A stretch of DNA of 53,107 nucleotides from Ancylobacter novellus (GTDB lineage: Bacteria > Pseudomonadota > Alphaproteobacteria > Rhizobiales > Xanthobacteraceae): assembly GCA_003241485.1 (NCBI GenBank), contig QFQD01000053.1, positions 1 to 53,107 on the forward strand, given 5' to 3'. Shown piece by piece: positions 1-8,815 of the stretch (position 1 is the stretch's first letter; the number at the start of each line of letters is the position of its first letter). Under the pieces are notes generated by a model. The model was given only the letters and a program-made list of their open reading frames with translations. It did not search any database and was not told the origin of the DNA. A program made the translations under genes and the position numbers.

Positions 1-861
1 CCAGCGGAACACGGGCGGCACCGGCAGCCCGGTGAGGTCGATGCGCCCGACCGTGTGCTTGGGCAGCACGCGCGGCAGGTTCTCGGTCAGCCCGCCGCCG
101 GTGATGTGGGCGAGCGCCTTGACCTTGCCGGTGCCGCGGATGGCGGCGAGCGACGATTTTACATAGAGCCGCGTCGGGGTGAGCAGCGCCTCACCCAGCG
201 CCTTGCCCGGCGCGAAGGGGGCGGGCGCGTCCCAGGCGAGGCCGGAAACCTCGACGATGCGGCGGACCAGCGAATAGCCATTGGAATGCACGCCGGACGA
301 GGCGAGGCCGAGCAGCACGTCGCCCGGCCGCACATTCGGCGAGGGCAGCAATTCGCCGCGTTCCACCGCGCCGACCGAGAAGCCGGCGAGATCATAGTCG
401 CCCTCGGCATACATGCCGGGCATTTCGGCAGTCTCGCCGCCGATCAGCGCGCAGCCCGATTCCTGGCAGCCCTTGGCGATACCGGCGACGATCTTGGCGC
501 CGACCTCGGGGGCGAGCTTGCCGGTGGCGAAATAGTCGAGGAAGAACAGCGGCTCGGCGCCCTGCACCACGAGATCGTTCACGCACATCGCCACGAGGTC
601 GATGCCGATCGTGTCGTGCCGGCCGGTCTCGATGGCGATCTTCAGCTTGGTGCCGACACCGTCCGTGGTGGCGACGATCAGCGGGTCCTTGAAGCCGGCC
701 GCCTTGGGGTCGAACACGCCGCCAAAGCCGCCGATTTCCGCGTCGGCGCCGGGCCGGCGCGTGGCCTTGACCAGCGGCTTGATGAGATCGACCAGCCGGT
801 TGCCGGCGTCGATGTCGACACCCGCGTCGCGATAGCTGAGGCCTTTTTCCGTACCGGTCAT
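1..861 (-). CDS. purM: Phosphoribosylformylglycinamidine cyclo-ligase (AIR synthetase), 3' end cut by the window
   Basis: PurM closes the imidazole ring of FGAM, using ATP, to give aminoimidazole ribonucleotide in cytoplasmic purine synthesis. The first 287 codons are visible; the C-terminus lies outside the window. The protein starts MTGTEKGLSYRDAGVDIDAG, the usual AIR synthetase start, followed by the DGVGTK substrate/ATP-binding stretch, then CVNDLVVQGAEPLFFLDY and a GGETAEMPG motif. An AAGGGTGA-like ribosome site precedes the ATG. In related genomes purM (with purN) usually lies back to back with the perM-like permease gene; here two minus-strand genes sit between them. No frameshift is seen in the visible part. 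Confidence 0.95.
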   Translation of the reverse strand, partial: MTGTEKGLSYRDAGVDIDAGNRLVDLIKPLVKATRRPGADAEIGGFGGVFDPKAAGFKDPLIVATTDGVGTKLKIAIETGRHDTIGIDLVAMCVNDLVVQGAEPLFFLDYFATGKLAPEVGAKIVAGIAKGCQESGCALIGGETAEMPGMYAEGDYDLAGFSVGAVERGELLPSPNVRPGDVLLGLASSGVHSNGYSLVRRIVEVSGLAWDAPAPFAPGKALGEALLTPTRLYVKSSLAAIRGTGKVKALAHITGGGLTENLPRVLPKHTVGRIDLTGLPVPPVFRW

Positions 862-938
862 CTCGTCACCCTTCAAGAACGCTCGCGGATTAGCCGCTTA
901 TCGGCGCCCTCGCAAGCCGGAGCGGCTCACCCTGTGGG

Positions 939-2087
939 TCAGCGGCGCCCCGCATGGTCGATGCCGAGCGCGATCAGCCCGGCGATGAGGCCCCAGAAGG
1001 CCGAACCAATGCCCAGCAGCGAGACGCCCGATGCCGTCACTGCCAGCGTCAGCACCGCCGGAAAACGCCGTCCCGCATCCCCCATGGCGGTGGCCAGCGC
1101 GTTCACCAGCGGCCCCAGCAGCGCGAGGCCGGCGAAGGTGGCCACGAGGCCCGGCGGCAAGGCGCCGATCAGCGCGACGACGGAGGCTCCGCCGGCGGCG
1201 AGCACAAGATAGGACAGCGCGTAGAAGGAGGTCGCCATCCAGCGCTTGTTGGGATCGGGATGGGCATCCGGCCCGGTGCAGATGGACGCGGTGATGGCCG
1301 CGAGGTTCGAGGTGAGCGAGCCGATGGGGGCGGTCAGCAGCGAGGCGAGGCCGGTGACGGCGAGGATGGACGGCGTCGGCGGCTTGTAGCCGGCGGCCTG
1401 GAGCACGGCGAGGCCGGGCAGGTTCTGCGAGGCCATGGTGACGACATAGAGCGGCAGGCCGATGCCGATCAGCGCCTGCACCTCGAAACGTGGCCACACG
1501 AATTCCACCGACGGCGGCAGCAATCCGCCCTCCGGCAGGTGCCCGACGCGCCCGAGGAAGAAGGCGAGCGCGATGCCGATGACCAGCACGGCGAGCACTG
1601 CCCCGAAAGGGTTGATGCGGCGCGCGACGAGGAAGATCAGCACCAGCGGCAGCACGAGCAGCGGGTCTGCCTGTCCCGCAGTGAACACCGCGGTGCAGAA
1701 ACGGAACAGCACGCCGGCCAGCATGGCGGCGGCGATGGCGACCGGCAGGCGCTGCACCAGCGCGCCGAGCGGCTTGACCGCTGCCGTGACAAGAATGAGC
1801 GCGCCCGCCAGCAGGAAGGCGCCGACCGCGGTCTCGATCACCAGCCCGTGCGAGCCGGCGATGAGCGCGGCGCCGGGCGTCGACCAGGCGGTGATGATCG
1901 GCATGCGGTGGCGCCAGCCAAGAAAGGCGCTGCTGGCGGCCATGGACAGGCAGAGGCCGATGACCGCCGAGGAGGTCTGCGCCGGGGTGGCGCCGACGGC
2001 CTGCGACGCCGCGACGATGAGGGCGAGAGTGCCTCCGAAACCGACAAGGGCGGCGACAACGGCGGAGGTGACGATCGAGGAGCGCAT
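939..2087 (-). CDS. benE: BenE-family benzoate/H+ symporter-like membrane transporter
   Basis: A 382-residue, very hydrophobic protein with about eleven to twelve predicted membrane segments. The N-terminus (MRSSIVTSAVVAALVGFGGT), the WSTPGAALI stretch, the NLPGLAVLQAAGY segment and the SLTSNLAAITASICTG segment are typical of the BenE family of inner-membrane transporters. The founding member imports benzoate, but no benzoate-degradation gene is nearby, so the substrate is unknown. I chose the ATG at 2087; a GTG four codons upstream (2099) is also possible, and neither has a strong ribosome site. It lies 59 bp downstream of the methyltransferase gene and 77 bp upstream of purM on the same strand. 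Confidence 0.85.
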   Translation of the reverse strand: MRSSIVTSAVVAALVGFGGTLALIVAASQAVGATPAQTSSAVIGLCLSMAASSAFLGWRHRMPIITAWSTPGAALIAGSHGLVIETAVGAFLLAGALILVTAAVKPLGALVQRLPVAIAAAMLAGVLFRFCTAVFTAGQADPLLVLPLVLIFLVARRINPFGAVLAVLVIGIALAFFLGRVGHLPEGGLLPPSVEFVWPRFEVQALIGIGLPLYVVTMASQNLPGLAVLQAAGYKPPTPSILAVTGLASLLTAPIGSLTSNLAAITASICTGPDAHPDPNKRWMATSFYALSYLVLAAGGASVVALIGALPPGLVATFAGLALLGPLVNALATAMGDAGRRFPAVLTLAVTASGVSLLGIGSAFWGLIAGLIALGIDHAGRR

Positions 2088-2146
2088 CGCAAACTTCACG
2101 GCAGGCAGGGCGGGGGATCGTCTTGTGCCACGCCTCGGCGGGCGCG

Positions 2147-2884
2147 TCACGCGAGGTGGCCGATGGGGATGATCTCTGGCGCGTCGTGGTGGAAGGGGCC
2201 GCCGTTCCAGTCGCCGAGACAGCGTTCGACCGCCAGCCCCGCTTCCGCCATCCGCCGGGTGAGGACGTCGTGCGGGGTGAAACGGATACGGCTCGTCGCG
2301 CTCAGTTCCCGCCCGTTGCCGAGGCGATAGAAGGTCTCGTAGGTGACGATGCCGGTGGCCGGCTCGTGCGCTGCCGTATTCCACGCCTCGACGGCGCCAT
2401 GCTGGGGATGCTCGACCGTGCGGCGGGAATTGTGCGCCTGCCACTCCTCCCATTCGCGGCCGGCCGGGTTGCGGCTGTCGAAGATGAAGCGGCCGCCCGG
2501 CGCGAGGTGCCGGGCGATGACGGCGAGCGCGGCGCGCTGGTCCTCATCTGTGAGGAAGACCTGGAAGGCGTGGCCGGTCATCACCACGAGGTCGAAACGG
2601 CGGCCGAGATCGAGCGTGCGGGCATCCGCCTCGATCCATTCCACCTTGCTGCCGCCCGGCCGCGCGCGTGCCACGTCGAGCATGGCGGAGGCGGGATCGA
2701 CACCGACCCGCACCGGGGACTCGATGCCGACAAGGAAGGCGCCGGTGCCGCAGCCCAGATCAAGCACCGATCCCGCCGTCCGCGCGAGGCCGGCGCAATA
2801 GGCGAGGTCCGCGCTCCATTCGTTCTCGGTGTCGTAGAACGCCACCAGCGACGCATCGGTATAAAGCGGGTCATCCTGGGTCAT
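2147..2884 (-). CDS. Class I SAM-dependent methyltransferase
   Basis: A 245-residue soluble protein with the Rossmann-type SAM-binding motif VLDLGCGTGAF at residues 40-50, an acidic end to strand 2 (GVDPASAM), and a motif IV/post-IV region (FDLVVMTGHAFQVFL, then LAPGGRFIFD). The fold assignment is firm but the substrate cannot be read from sequence; small-molecule methylation is most likely. The start follows a good GGGAGGA ribosome site. The 201 bp before it separate it from the divergent perM-like gene and must hold promoters for both directions; I see no clear operator there. It may be co-transcribed with the downstream BenE-like transporter. Confidence 0.85.
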   Translation of the reverse strand: MTQDDPLYTDASLVAFYDTENEWSADLAYCAGLARTAGSVLDLGCGTGAFLVGIESPVRVGVDPASAMLDVARARPGGSKVEWIEADARTLDLGRRFDLVVMTGHAFQVFLTDEDQRAALAVIARHLAPGGRFIFDSRNPAGREWEEWQAHNSRRTVEHPQHGAVEAWNTAAHEPATGIVTYETFYRLGNGRELSATSRIRFTPHDVLTRRMAEAGLAVERCLGDWNGGPFHHDAPEIIPIGHLA

Positions 2885-3085
2885 GGCGGTGTCCTCCCGG
2901 TAGCGCCGCGCGAAGCGGGCACGGCTTTGTGCCGCAAGCCGTGGTGCCGGGGCAAGGTTCCTCAGCCCTCGCGCAGGCCGCCGCGCGGCCTGTGAATGGC
3001 GGGGGCGGCGTCGCATGTGCATCGCAACGCCCGCATTTTTCTGTATTGATGGTGGGCGCAGCGTAATGCGCGGGATGGAGTTCGA

Positions 3086-4213
3086 ATGGCCTGGCATAAA
3101 CAGGTGACGTTCTGGGTATCGGTGCTGGCGCTCTTCGTGGCGGCGGCATGGCTGTTGAGCAGCGTTCTGCTGCCCTTTGTCGCCGGCCTCGCGCTCGCCT
3201 ATTTCCTCAACCCGGTGACCACCCGACTGGAGCACTGGGGGGTGAACCGCCTCGTGGCCTCGCTGGTGACCATCGGCCTGACGCTGCTGCTGGCGATCCT
3301 GCTGATGCTGATGGTCGTGCCGATCTTCGGCGCGCAGCTTTCCGCCTTCATCCAGCGGCTGCCGGAATACATCGTCAAGCTGCAGAACCTGATGGCCGGC
3401 GAGGGCCAGAAGACGGTGTGGCTGCGCGACTTCATCGGCGACCGCATGCCGAGCATCCAGCAGGGGCTGAGCGAACTCGTGTCGCAGGGCGCGACCTATA
3501 TGCTCACCCTGATCCAGGGGCTGTGGACCGGCGGGGCGGCGTTGATTTCGCTGTTCTCGCTGCTGGTCATCACCCCGGTGGTGGCGTTCTACATCCTGAA
3601 CGACTGGAACCACATGGTGGAGAAGGTCGATTCCTGGCTGCCGGTGAAGCACCGCGAGGTCATTCGCGACCTCGCCCGGCAGATGGACCGTGCCATTGCC
3701 GGCTTCGTGCGCGGCCAGTCGCTGGTGTGCCTCATCCTCGGCAGTTTCTACGCCATCAGCCTGACCATGACGGGCCTGAACTTCGGATTCGTCATCGGCT
3801 TCATCTCGGGCATCATCACCTTCATCCCCTATGTCGGCTCGCTGACCGGGCTGGTGCTGGCGGCCGGCGTCGCCATCGTGCAGTTCTTCCCGGAATATTC
3901 GATGATCGGGCTGGTGATCGGCATCTTCGTCTTCGGCCAGTTCGTCGAAGGCTACATCCTCTCGCCCAAGCTGGTGGGCGACAGCGTCGGGCTCCACCCG
4001 GTGTGGCTGATGTTCGCCTTGCTGGCTTTCGGCTACATGCTCGGCTTCCTCGGCCTGCTGCTGGCGGTACCGCTGGCGGCGGCGGCCGGCGTGCTGGTGC
4101 GCTTTGCCATCGGGCAATATCTCGAAAGTCCGCTCTATACCGGTGAGGAGGAGCACGCGGCGATCGCGCCGCCCGCCGCCCGCCCAGCCGTCACAGCGAA
4201 GCAGGTGCGCTGA
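3086..4213 (+). CDS. perM: AI-2E family transporter (PerM-like permease)
   Basis: A 375-residue membrane protein with about eight transmembrane helices, N-terminal helices from residue 8, a soluble loop around residues 70-150, and the family-typical segments NFGFVIGFISGIITFIPYVG, VEGYILSPKLVGDSVGLHP and LGLLLAVPLAAAAGVLVR. The family was named for autoinducer-2 export in E. coli TqsA, but most members have no proven substrate and some are cation/H+ antiporters. It lies directly ahead of hdaA (3-bp gap), ppk and ppx, the standard alphaproteobacterial order, so these are probably one operon. The name perM reflects family and synteny only. Confidence 0.9.
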   Translation: MAWHKQVTFWVSVLALFVAAAWLLSSVLLPFVAGLALAYFLNPVTTRLEHWGVNRLVASLVTIGLTLLLAILLMLMVVPIFGAQLSAFIQRLPEYIVKLQNLMAGEGQKTVWLRDFIGDRMPSIQQGLSELVSQGATYMLTLIQGLWTGGAALISLFSLLVITPVVAFYILNDWNHMVEKVDSWLPVKHREVIRDLARQMDRAIAGFVRGQSLVCLILGSFYAISLTMTGLNFGFVIGFISGIITFIPYVGSLTGLVLAAGVAIVQFFPEYSMIGLVIGIFVFGQFVEGYILSPKLVGDSVGLHPVWLMFALLAFGYMLGFLGLLLAVPLAAAAGVLVRFAIGQYLESPLYTGEEEHAAIAPPAARPAVTAKQVR

Positions 4214-4216
4214 GCG

Positions 4217-4963
4217 ATGCCGGCATCGACGCCCGCTCCCTCGGCCACACGCCAGCTGCCTCTGGACCTGCCGCATCAGGACAGCCGGGCGCGGGATGAT
4301 TTCCTGGCCGGCCCAGCCAACCGCGCGGCGCTGGCGCTGATCGACGGCTGGCCGGACTGGCCGGCGCGGGCGGTGGCGCTGGTCGGGCCGGAAGGGTCGG
4401 GAAAGTCGCATCTCGCCGCGCTTTTCGCCGAGGCGACCGGCGCGCCCGTCATCGCCGCGCGTGATCTCGCTGTCGCGGCGTTGCCGGAGCTTCTCGCCGG
4501 CGGAGCGCTGGTGGTGGAGGATCTCGGGGAGGGCGCGGTTCCCGAAGCCGCGCTGTTCCACCTTTTGAACCTCGTTGGCGAGCAGGCGGCGAGCCTGCTC
4601 GTGACCGCGCGCCGGGCCCCGGCCACGCTGGCCGGCGAGGTCGTCACACGCGATCTCGCCTCGCGCCTGCGCGCCATGCCCGTGGTGGAACTCGGCGCGC
4701 CGGACGATGCGTTGCTGGGGGCGGTGGCGGTCAAGCTGTTTGCCGACAGGCAGATCGCGCCGGACGAGGCGCTGCTGAGCTATCTGCTGCCGCGCGTGGA
4801 GCGTTCCATCGCCGGGCTGCGCGACATCATCGCCACGCTCGACCGGGAGGCGCTGGCCCGCAAGCGTCCGCTGACCCGCGCGCTTGCCGCCGAAATCCTG
4901 CGCGCGCGCGACGATGCCGCCGAAATGCCGGCGGAGTCGTCGGACGACCTCACTTTGGGTTAA
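4217..4963 (+). CDS. hdaA: DnaA-related regulatory inactivator HdaA (Hda homolog)
   Basis: A 248-residue AAA+ protein related to the DnaA ATPase domain. Hda proteins bind the DNA-loaded sliding clamp and stimulate hydrolysis of DnaA-bound ATP, preventing over-initiation of replication. A clamp-binding motif QLPLDL lies at residues 13-18, Walker A (GPEGSGKS) at 57-64 and a Walker B-like VVEDLGEG at about 99-106. The C-terminal region (VERSIAGLRDIIATLDREAL) matches the lid domain. No DnaA domain IV DNA-binding helix follows, which separates it from DnaA itself. It starts 3 bp after the perM stop and ends 8 bp before ppk, so translational coupling is likely. Confidence 0.93.
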   Translation: MPASTPAPSATRQLPLDLPHQDSRARDDFLAGPANRAALALIDGWPDWPARAVALVGPEGSGKSHLAALFAEATGAPVIAARDLAVAALPELLAGGALVVEDLGEGAVPEAALFHLLNLVGEQAASLLVTARRAPATLAGEVVTRDLASRLRAMPVVELGAPDDALLGAVAVKLFADRQIAPDEALLSYLLPRVERSIAGLRDIIATLDREALARKRPLTRALAAEILRARDDAAEMPAESSDDLTLG

Positions 4964-4971
4964 GGTATCTC

Positions 4972-7272
4972 ATGTCATCCAGCCGTCACGAAGCCCGGCG
5001 ACCTTCCCGCCGAACGAAGCGCGCAAGCCGCGAAAAGGATGGAGTGCCGACGGTGCCCGAGAACGAAACCCAGATTGTTGCGGATGTCGAACTCGGCCCT
5101 GCGCCGGTGCACGAGCCCATCGTTCCCCACACGCTGGAGGAGGAGCTGATGGCCTCTCCCGAGCGTTTCATCAACCGTGAGCTCTCCTGGTTGCAGTTCA
5201 ACCGCCGGGTTTTGGAGGAAGCCTCCAACCGCGAGCATCCGCTGCTGGAGCAGCTGCGCTTCCTCTCGATCTCGGCGAACAATCTCGACGAGTTCTTCAT
5301 GGTCCGCGTCGCCGGCCTGAAGGAGCAGGTGCGCGAAGGCTATACGGCCAAGAGCCCGGACGGCCTGAAGCCGGCCGAGCAGCTGCCGCTGATCTCCGCC
5401 GCGGTGGCGGAACTCGCGGAGGACCAGCAGGCGCGCTGGCGCGAGCTGCGCACCGAGCTGGTCACCGTCGGCATCGTGCTGGTGGACGGCGCCGACGTCG
5501 ACAGGGCCGACCGCTCGCTGCTGGACGACTTCTTCCTCAGCCACGTCTTCCCGGTGCTGACGCCGCTCGCCATCGACCCGGCGCACCCTTTCCCGTTCAT
5601 CCCCAATCTCGGCTTCTCGCTGGCGCTGCAGCTCGCGCGCATCAGCGACGGACGCACCATGAACGCGCTCATCCGCGTTCCCGCCAAGATCGACCGTTTC
5701 ATCCGCCTGCCCGACGGCGAGAACGGCGCCCAGCGCTACATCACGCTGGAGCAGATGATCGGCCTGTTCATCGGCCGGCTGTTTCCGGGCTATCAGGTGC
5801 GCGGGCAGGGCGGCTTCCGCGTGATCCGCGACAGCGATCTCGAAGTTGAGGAAGAGGCCGAGGACCTGATGCGCCAGTTCGAGCGCGCGCTGAAGCGCAG
5901 GCGCCTCGGCCAGGTGATCCGGCTTGAGATCGAAGGCTCCATGCCGGAGGAGCTGCGCGCCTTCGTGGCGCGCGAGTTGGGCGTGGCCGATGACGAGATT
6001 TTCCTCGTCGACGGGCTGCTGGCGCTGAACGAGTTCAGCCAACTGGTCGGCGTCGACCGTCCGGGCCTCAAGTTCAAATCGTATAATCCGCGCTTTCCCG
6101 AGCGCATCCGCGACCATGCCGGCGACTGCTTCGCGGCGATCCGCGAGAAGGACCTCGTGGTCCACCACCCCTACGAGACCTTCGACGTGGTGGTGCAGTT
6201 CCTGCGGCAGGCGGCGCGCGACCCGAACGTCGTCGCCATCAAGCAGACGCTCTACCGCACCTCGTCCGACAGCCCGATCATCAAGGCGCTGGCCGAGGCG
6301 GCGGAAGCCGGCAAGTCGGTGACCGCGCTGGTGGAGCTGAAGGCGCGCTTCGACGAAGAGGCCAATATTCGCTGGGCGCGCGACCTGGAGCGCGCCGGCG
6401 TGCAGGTGGTGTTCGGCTTCCTGGAGCTGAAGACCCACGCCAAGCTCTCGCTGGTGGTGCGCCGCGAGGGTGGCGCGCTGGCGAGCTACTGCCATGTCGG
6501 CACGGGCAATTATCACCCGATCACCGCGCGCATCTACACCGACCTGTCCTTCTTCACCGCCGACCCGGCGATCGGCCGCGACGTGGCGCGCATCTTCAAC
6601 TTCATCACCGGCTATGCCGAGCCGGCGGAGCTGGAGGCGCTGGCCATCGCCCCGCTGACCCTCAAGAAGAAGATCCTCGACCATATCGATGCCGAGATCG
6701 CCTTCGCCAAGGCGGGCAGGCCCGGCGCCATCTGGCTGAAGATGAACTCGCTGGTCGACCCGATGATTATCGACGCGCTCTACCGCGCGAGCCAGAGCGG
6801 CGTTGCCATCGATATCGTCGTGCGCGGCATCTGCTGCCTGCGTCCGGGCGTGCCGGGGCTGTCGGACAATATCCGGGTGAAGTCCATCGTCGGCCGCTTC
6901 CTGGAGCACGGGCGCATCTACGCCTTCGGTAACGGCAAGAGCCTGCCCAATACCGGCGCGGCGCTCTATATCTCGTCGGCCGACCTCATGCCGCGCAATC
7001 TCGACCGGCGCGTCGAAACGCTGTGCCCCATCACCAACCCGACGGTGCACATGCAGATCCTCGACCAGATCATGGTCGCCAACCTGCAGGACAACCAGCA
7101 GAGCTGGCGCGTGTTGCCCGATGGCTCCTCGCAACGCATAGTGCCGGCCGAGGGCGAGGAAAAGTTCAACGCCCAACAGTATTTCATGACAAATCCGAGC
7201 CTGTCTGGACGTGGGAAGTCGCTCAAAGAATCGTCGCCGCGAAACCTCGTCCGCCGCCGTGAGCGCACGTGA
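4972..7272 (+). CDS. ppk: Polyphosphate kinase 1
   Basis: PPK1 reversibly transfers the ATP gamma-phosphate to inorganic polyphosphate at the membrane-cytosol interface. The 766-residue protein has the N domain (FINRELSWLQFNRRVLEEA), the head domain and two phospholipase-D-like C domains. His508 in CHVGTGNYHP corresponds to the autophosphorylated histidine (E. coli His435), and His646 in FLEHGRIYAF to the second active-site histidine (E. coli His592). The N-terminus is about 60 residues longer than the conserved core and basic (RRPSRRTKRASREK), so translation could begin at internal GTG codons at 5044 or 5053. ppx follows immediately; a synthesis/degradation gene pair is the rule. Confidence 0.95.
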   Translation: MSSSRHEARRPSRRTKRASREKDGVPTVPENETQIVADVELGPAPVHEPIVPHTLEEELMASPERFINRELSWLQFNRRVLEEASNREHPLLEQLRFLSISANNLDEFFMVRVAGLKEQVREGYTAKSPDGLKPAEQLPLISAAVAELAEDQQARWRELRTELVTVGIVLVDGADVDRADRSLLDDFFLSHVFPVLTPLAIDPAHPFPFIPNLGFSLALQLARISDGRTMNALIRVPAKIDRFIRLPDGENGAQRYITLEQMIGLFIGRLFPGYQVRGQGGFRVIRDSDLEVEEEAEDLMRQFERALKRRRLGQVIRLEIEGSMPEELRAFVARELGVADDEIFLVDGLLALNEFSQLVGVDRPGLKFKSYNPRFPERIRDHAGDCFAAIREKDLVVHHPYETFDVVVQFLRQAARDPNVVAIKQTLYRTSSDSPIIKALAEAAEAGKSVTALVELKARFDEEANIRWARDLERAGVQVVFGFLELKTHAKLSLVVRREGGALASYCHVGTGNYHPITARIYTDLSFFTADPAIGRDVARIFNFITGYAEPAELEALAIAPLTLKKKILDHIDAEIAFAKAGRPGAIWLKMNSLVDPMIIDALYRASQSGVAIDIVVRGICCLRPGVPGLSDNIRVKSIVGRFLEHGRIYAFGNGKSLPNTGAALYISSADLMPRNLDRRVETLCPITNPTVHMQILDQIMVANLQDNQQSWRVLPDGSSQRIVPAEGEEKFNAQQYFMTNPSLSGRGKSLKESSPRNLVRRRERT

Positions 7273-7276
7273 CCGC

Positions 7277-8791
7277 ATGAATGAACATCTGCGCGAGGCG
7301 TCCTCCCGCCTCGTTTCTGGCGCGCCGATCGCGGTCATCGACATCGGCTCGAACTCGGTTCGTCTCGTCGTCTACGAGCACCTGTCGCGAAGCCCCACGC
7401 CGATCTTCAACGAGAAGGCGGCGTGCGGCCTCGGCCGTGAGGTGCTGACCACCGGCCGGCTGAACGCCGAGGCGGTGGCGAAGGCGCTGGTGACGCTCAC
7501 GCGCTTTCGCGTGCTGTGCGATCGCATGGGGGTCGGCCGGCTGTTCGTGCTGGCCACCGCCGCCGCGCGCGACGCCTCCAACGGCCCGGAATTCATCGCC
7601 GCCTGCACCGAAATCTGCCGGACCGAGGTCGAGCTGCTCTCGGGAAAGCGCGAGGCCCAGCTTTCCGCGGTCGGCGTGCTCTCGGGCGTGCACCATGCCA
7701 ATGGCGTGGTCGGCGATCTCGGCGGCGGTTCGCTGGAACTGGCCGACCTGCAGGGACACCGGATCGGCAGCGGCGTGACCTTTCCGCTTGGCGGGCTCGC
7801 CTTGCAGGACACGTCCGGCCGCTCGTTGAAGAAGGCGGCCAAGATCGTCAAGGAAACGCTCACCAAGGAGAGCCACCTTGAGCATCTGAAGGGGCGCACC
7901 TTTTATGCCGTCGGTGGCACCTGGCGCGCGCTGGCGCGGCTGCACATGTTCCAGCGCGGCTATCCCCTGCATGTGATGCACGGCTACGTCATTCCCGCGC
8001 GCGAGGCGCTGGAGTTCGTCCGGCTGGTGCTGCGCGTGCCGGTCGACACGCTCTCGCGCATCGAGACAGTTGCGGAAGGGCGCCGCCAGCTTCTCGCCTA
8101 TGGCGCGCTGGTGCTGGAGGCGGTCATCCGCATCGGCAAGCCGGCCAATATCTACATCTCGGCACAGGGCGTGCGCGAGGGCCTGCTGTTCGAGATGCTG
8201 GGCGACGAGGAGAAGAAGGTCGACCCGCTCATCGCCGCGACGGCGGAGCTGAACGAGGTGCGTTCGCGCTCCCCCGCCCATGGCTGGGAACTGGTGGAGT
8301 GGACCGACCGCTTCATGGCCTCGACCGGCATCGAGGAAAGTGTCGAGGAGAAGCGCCTGCGCCATGCGGCGTGCCTGCTGGCGGATATCAGCTGGCGCGC
8401 GCATCCCGATTATCGCGGCGAGCAGAGCCTCAATCTGATCGCCCACGCCGCCTTCATCGGCGTCGACCATCCCGGCCGCGCCTTTCTCGGGCTCGCCATC
8501 TATTACCGGCATGTCGGGCTGGTGGACGAGGACCTGTCGCCGCGCATCCGCGAGCTGGTCTCGGCGCGTCTGCTCGACCGCGCCCGCATCCTCGGGGCGG
8601 CGCTGCGCGTCGCCTACATCCTGTCGGCGGCGATGCCCGGCACGCTGAAGGATGCGCCGCTGCTGGTGGATCGCGGCAAGCTGATGCTCCAGCTGCGCGG
8701 CGACCTTGCCCCGCTGGGCGGCGAGCGCGTCGGCAATCGCCTGCGTACGCTCGCCCGGCTGATCGGCCGGGAGCCGCTGATCGTGACCTGA
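7277..8791 (+). CDS. ppx: Exopolyphosphatase / guanosine pentaphosphatase family (Ppx/GppA)
   Basis: Removes terminal phosphates from polyphosphate and/or pppGpp. The 504-residue protein opens with the ASKHA phosphate-binding loop IDIGSNSVRLVVYE, has the second nucleotide-binding motif VGDLGGGSLELA, and carries an HD-domain-like C-terminal half (about residues 330-504) as in long Ppx proteins. Start choice is uncertain: the ATG at 7277 lies just after the ppk stop, while GTG codons at 7259 and 7211 would add 6 or 22 residues and overlap ppk; none has a strong ribosome site. It is convergent with rnd; a hairpin separates the two stop codons. Confidence 0.92.
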   Translation: MNEHLREASSRLVSGAPIAVIDIGSNSVRLVVYEHLSRSPTPIFNEKAACGLGREVLTTGRLNAEAVAKALVTLTRFRVLCDRMGVGRLFVLATAAARDASNGPEFIAACTEICRTEVELLSGKREAQLSAVGVLSGVHHANGVVGDLGGGSLELADLQGHRIGSGVTFPLGGLALQDTSGRSLKKAAKIVKETLTKESHLEHLKGRTFYAVGGTWRALARLHMFQRGYPLHVMHGYVIPAREALEFVRLVLRVPVDTLSRIETVAEGRRQLLAYGALVLEAVIRIGKPANIYISAQGVREGLLFEMLGDEEKKVDPLIAATAELNEVRSRSPAHGWELVEWTDRFMASTGIEESVEEKRLRHAACLLADISWRAHPDYRGEQSLNLIAHAAFIGVDHPGRAFLGLAIYYRHVGLVDEDLSPRIRELVSARLLDRARILGAALRVAYILSAAMPGTLKDAPLLVDRGKLMLQLRGDLAPLGGERVGNRLRTLARLIGREPLIVT

Positions 8792-8793
8792 CC

Positions 8794-8809
8794 GGGGGCG
8801 CGAGCCCCC
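8794..8809. terminator. Hairpin between the converging ppx and rnd genes
   Basis: Perfect 6-bp stem GGGGGC/GCCCCC closed by a GCGA (GNRA) tetraloop, three bases after the ppx stop and seven bases before the rnd stop. It has no T-run on either side, so it may be a 3'-end stabilising hairpin rather than an intrinsic terminator. Confidence 0.4.
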
Positions 8810-8815
8810 GCGTCC

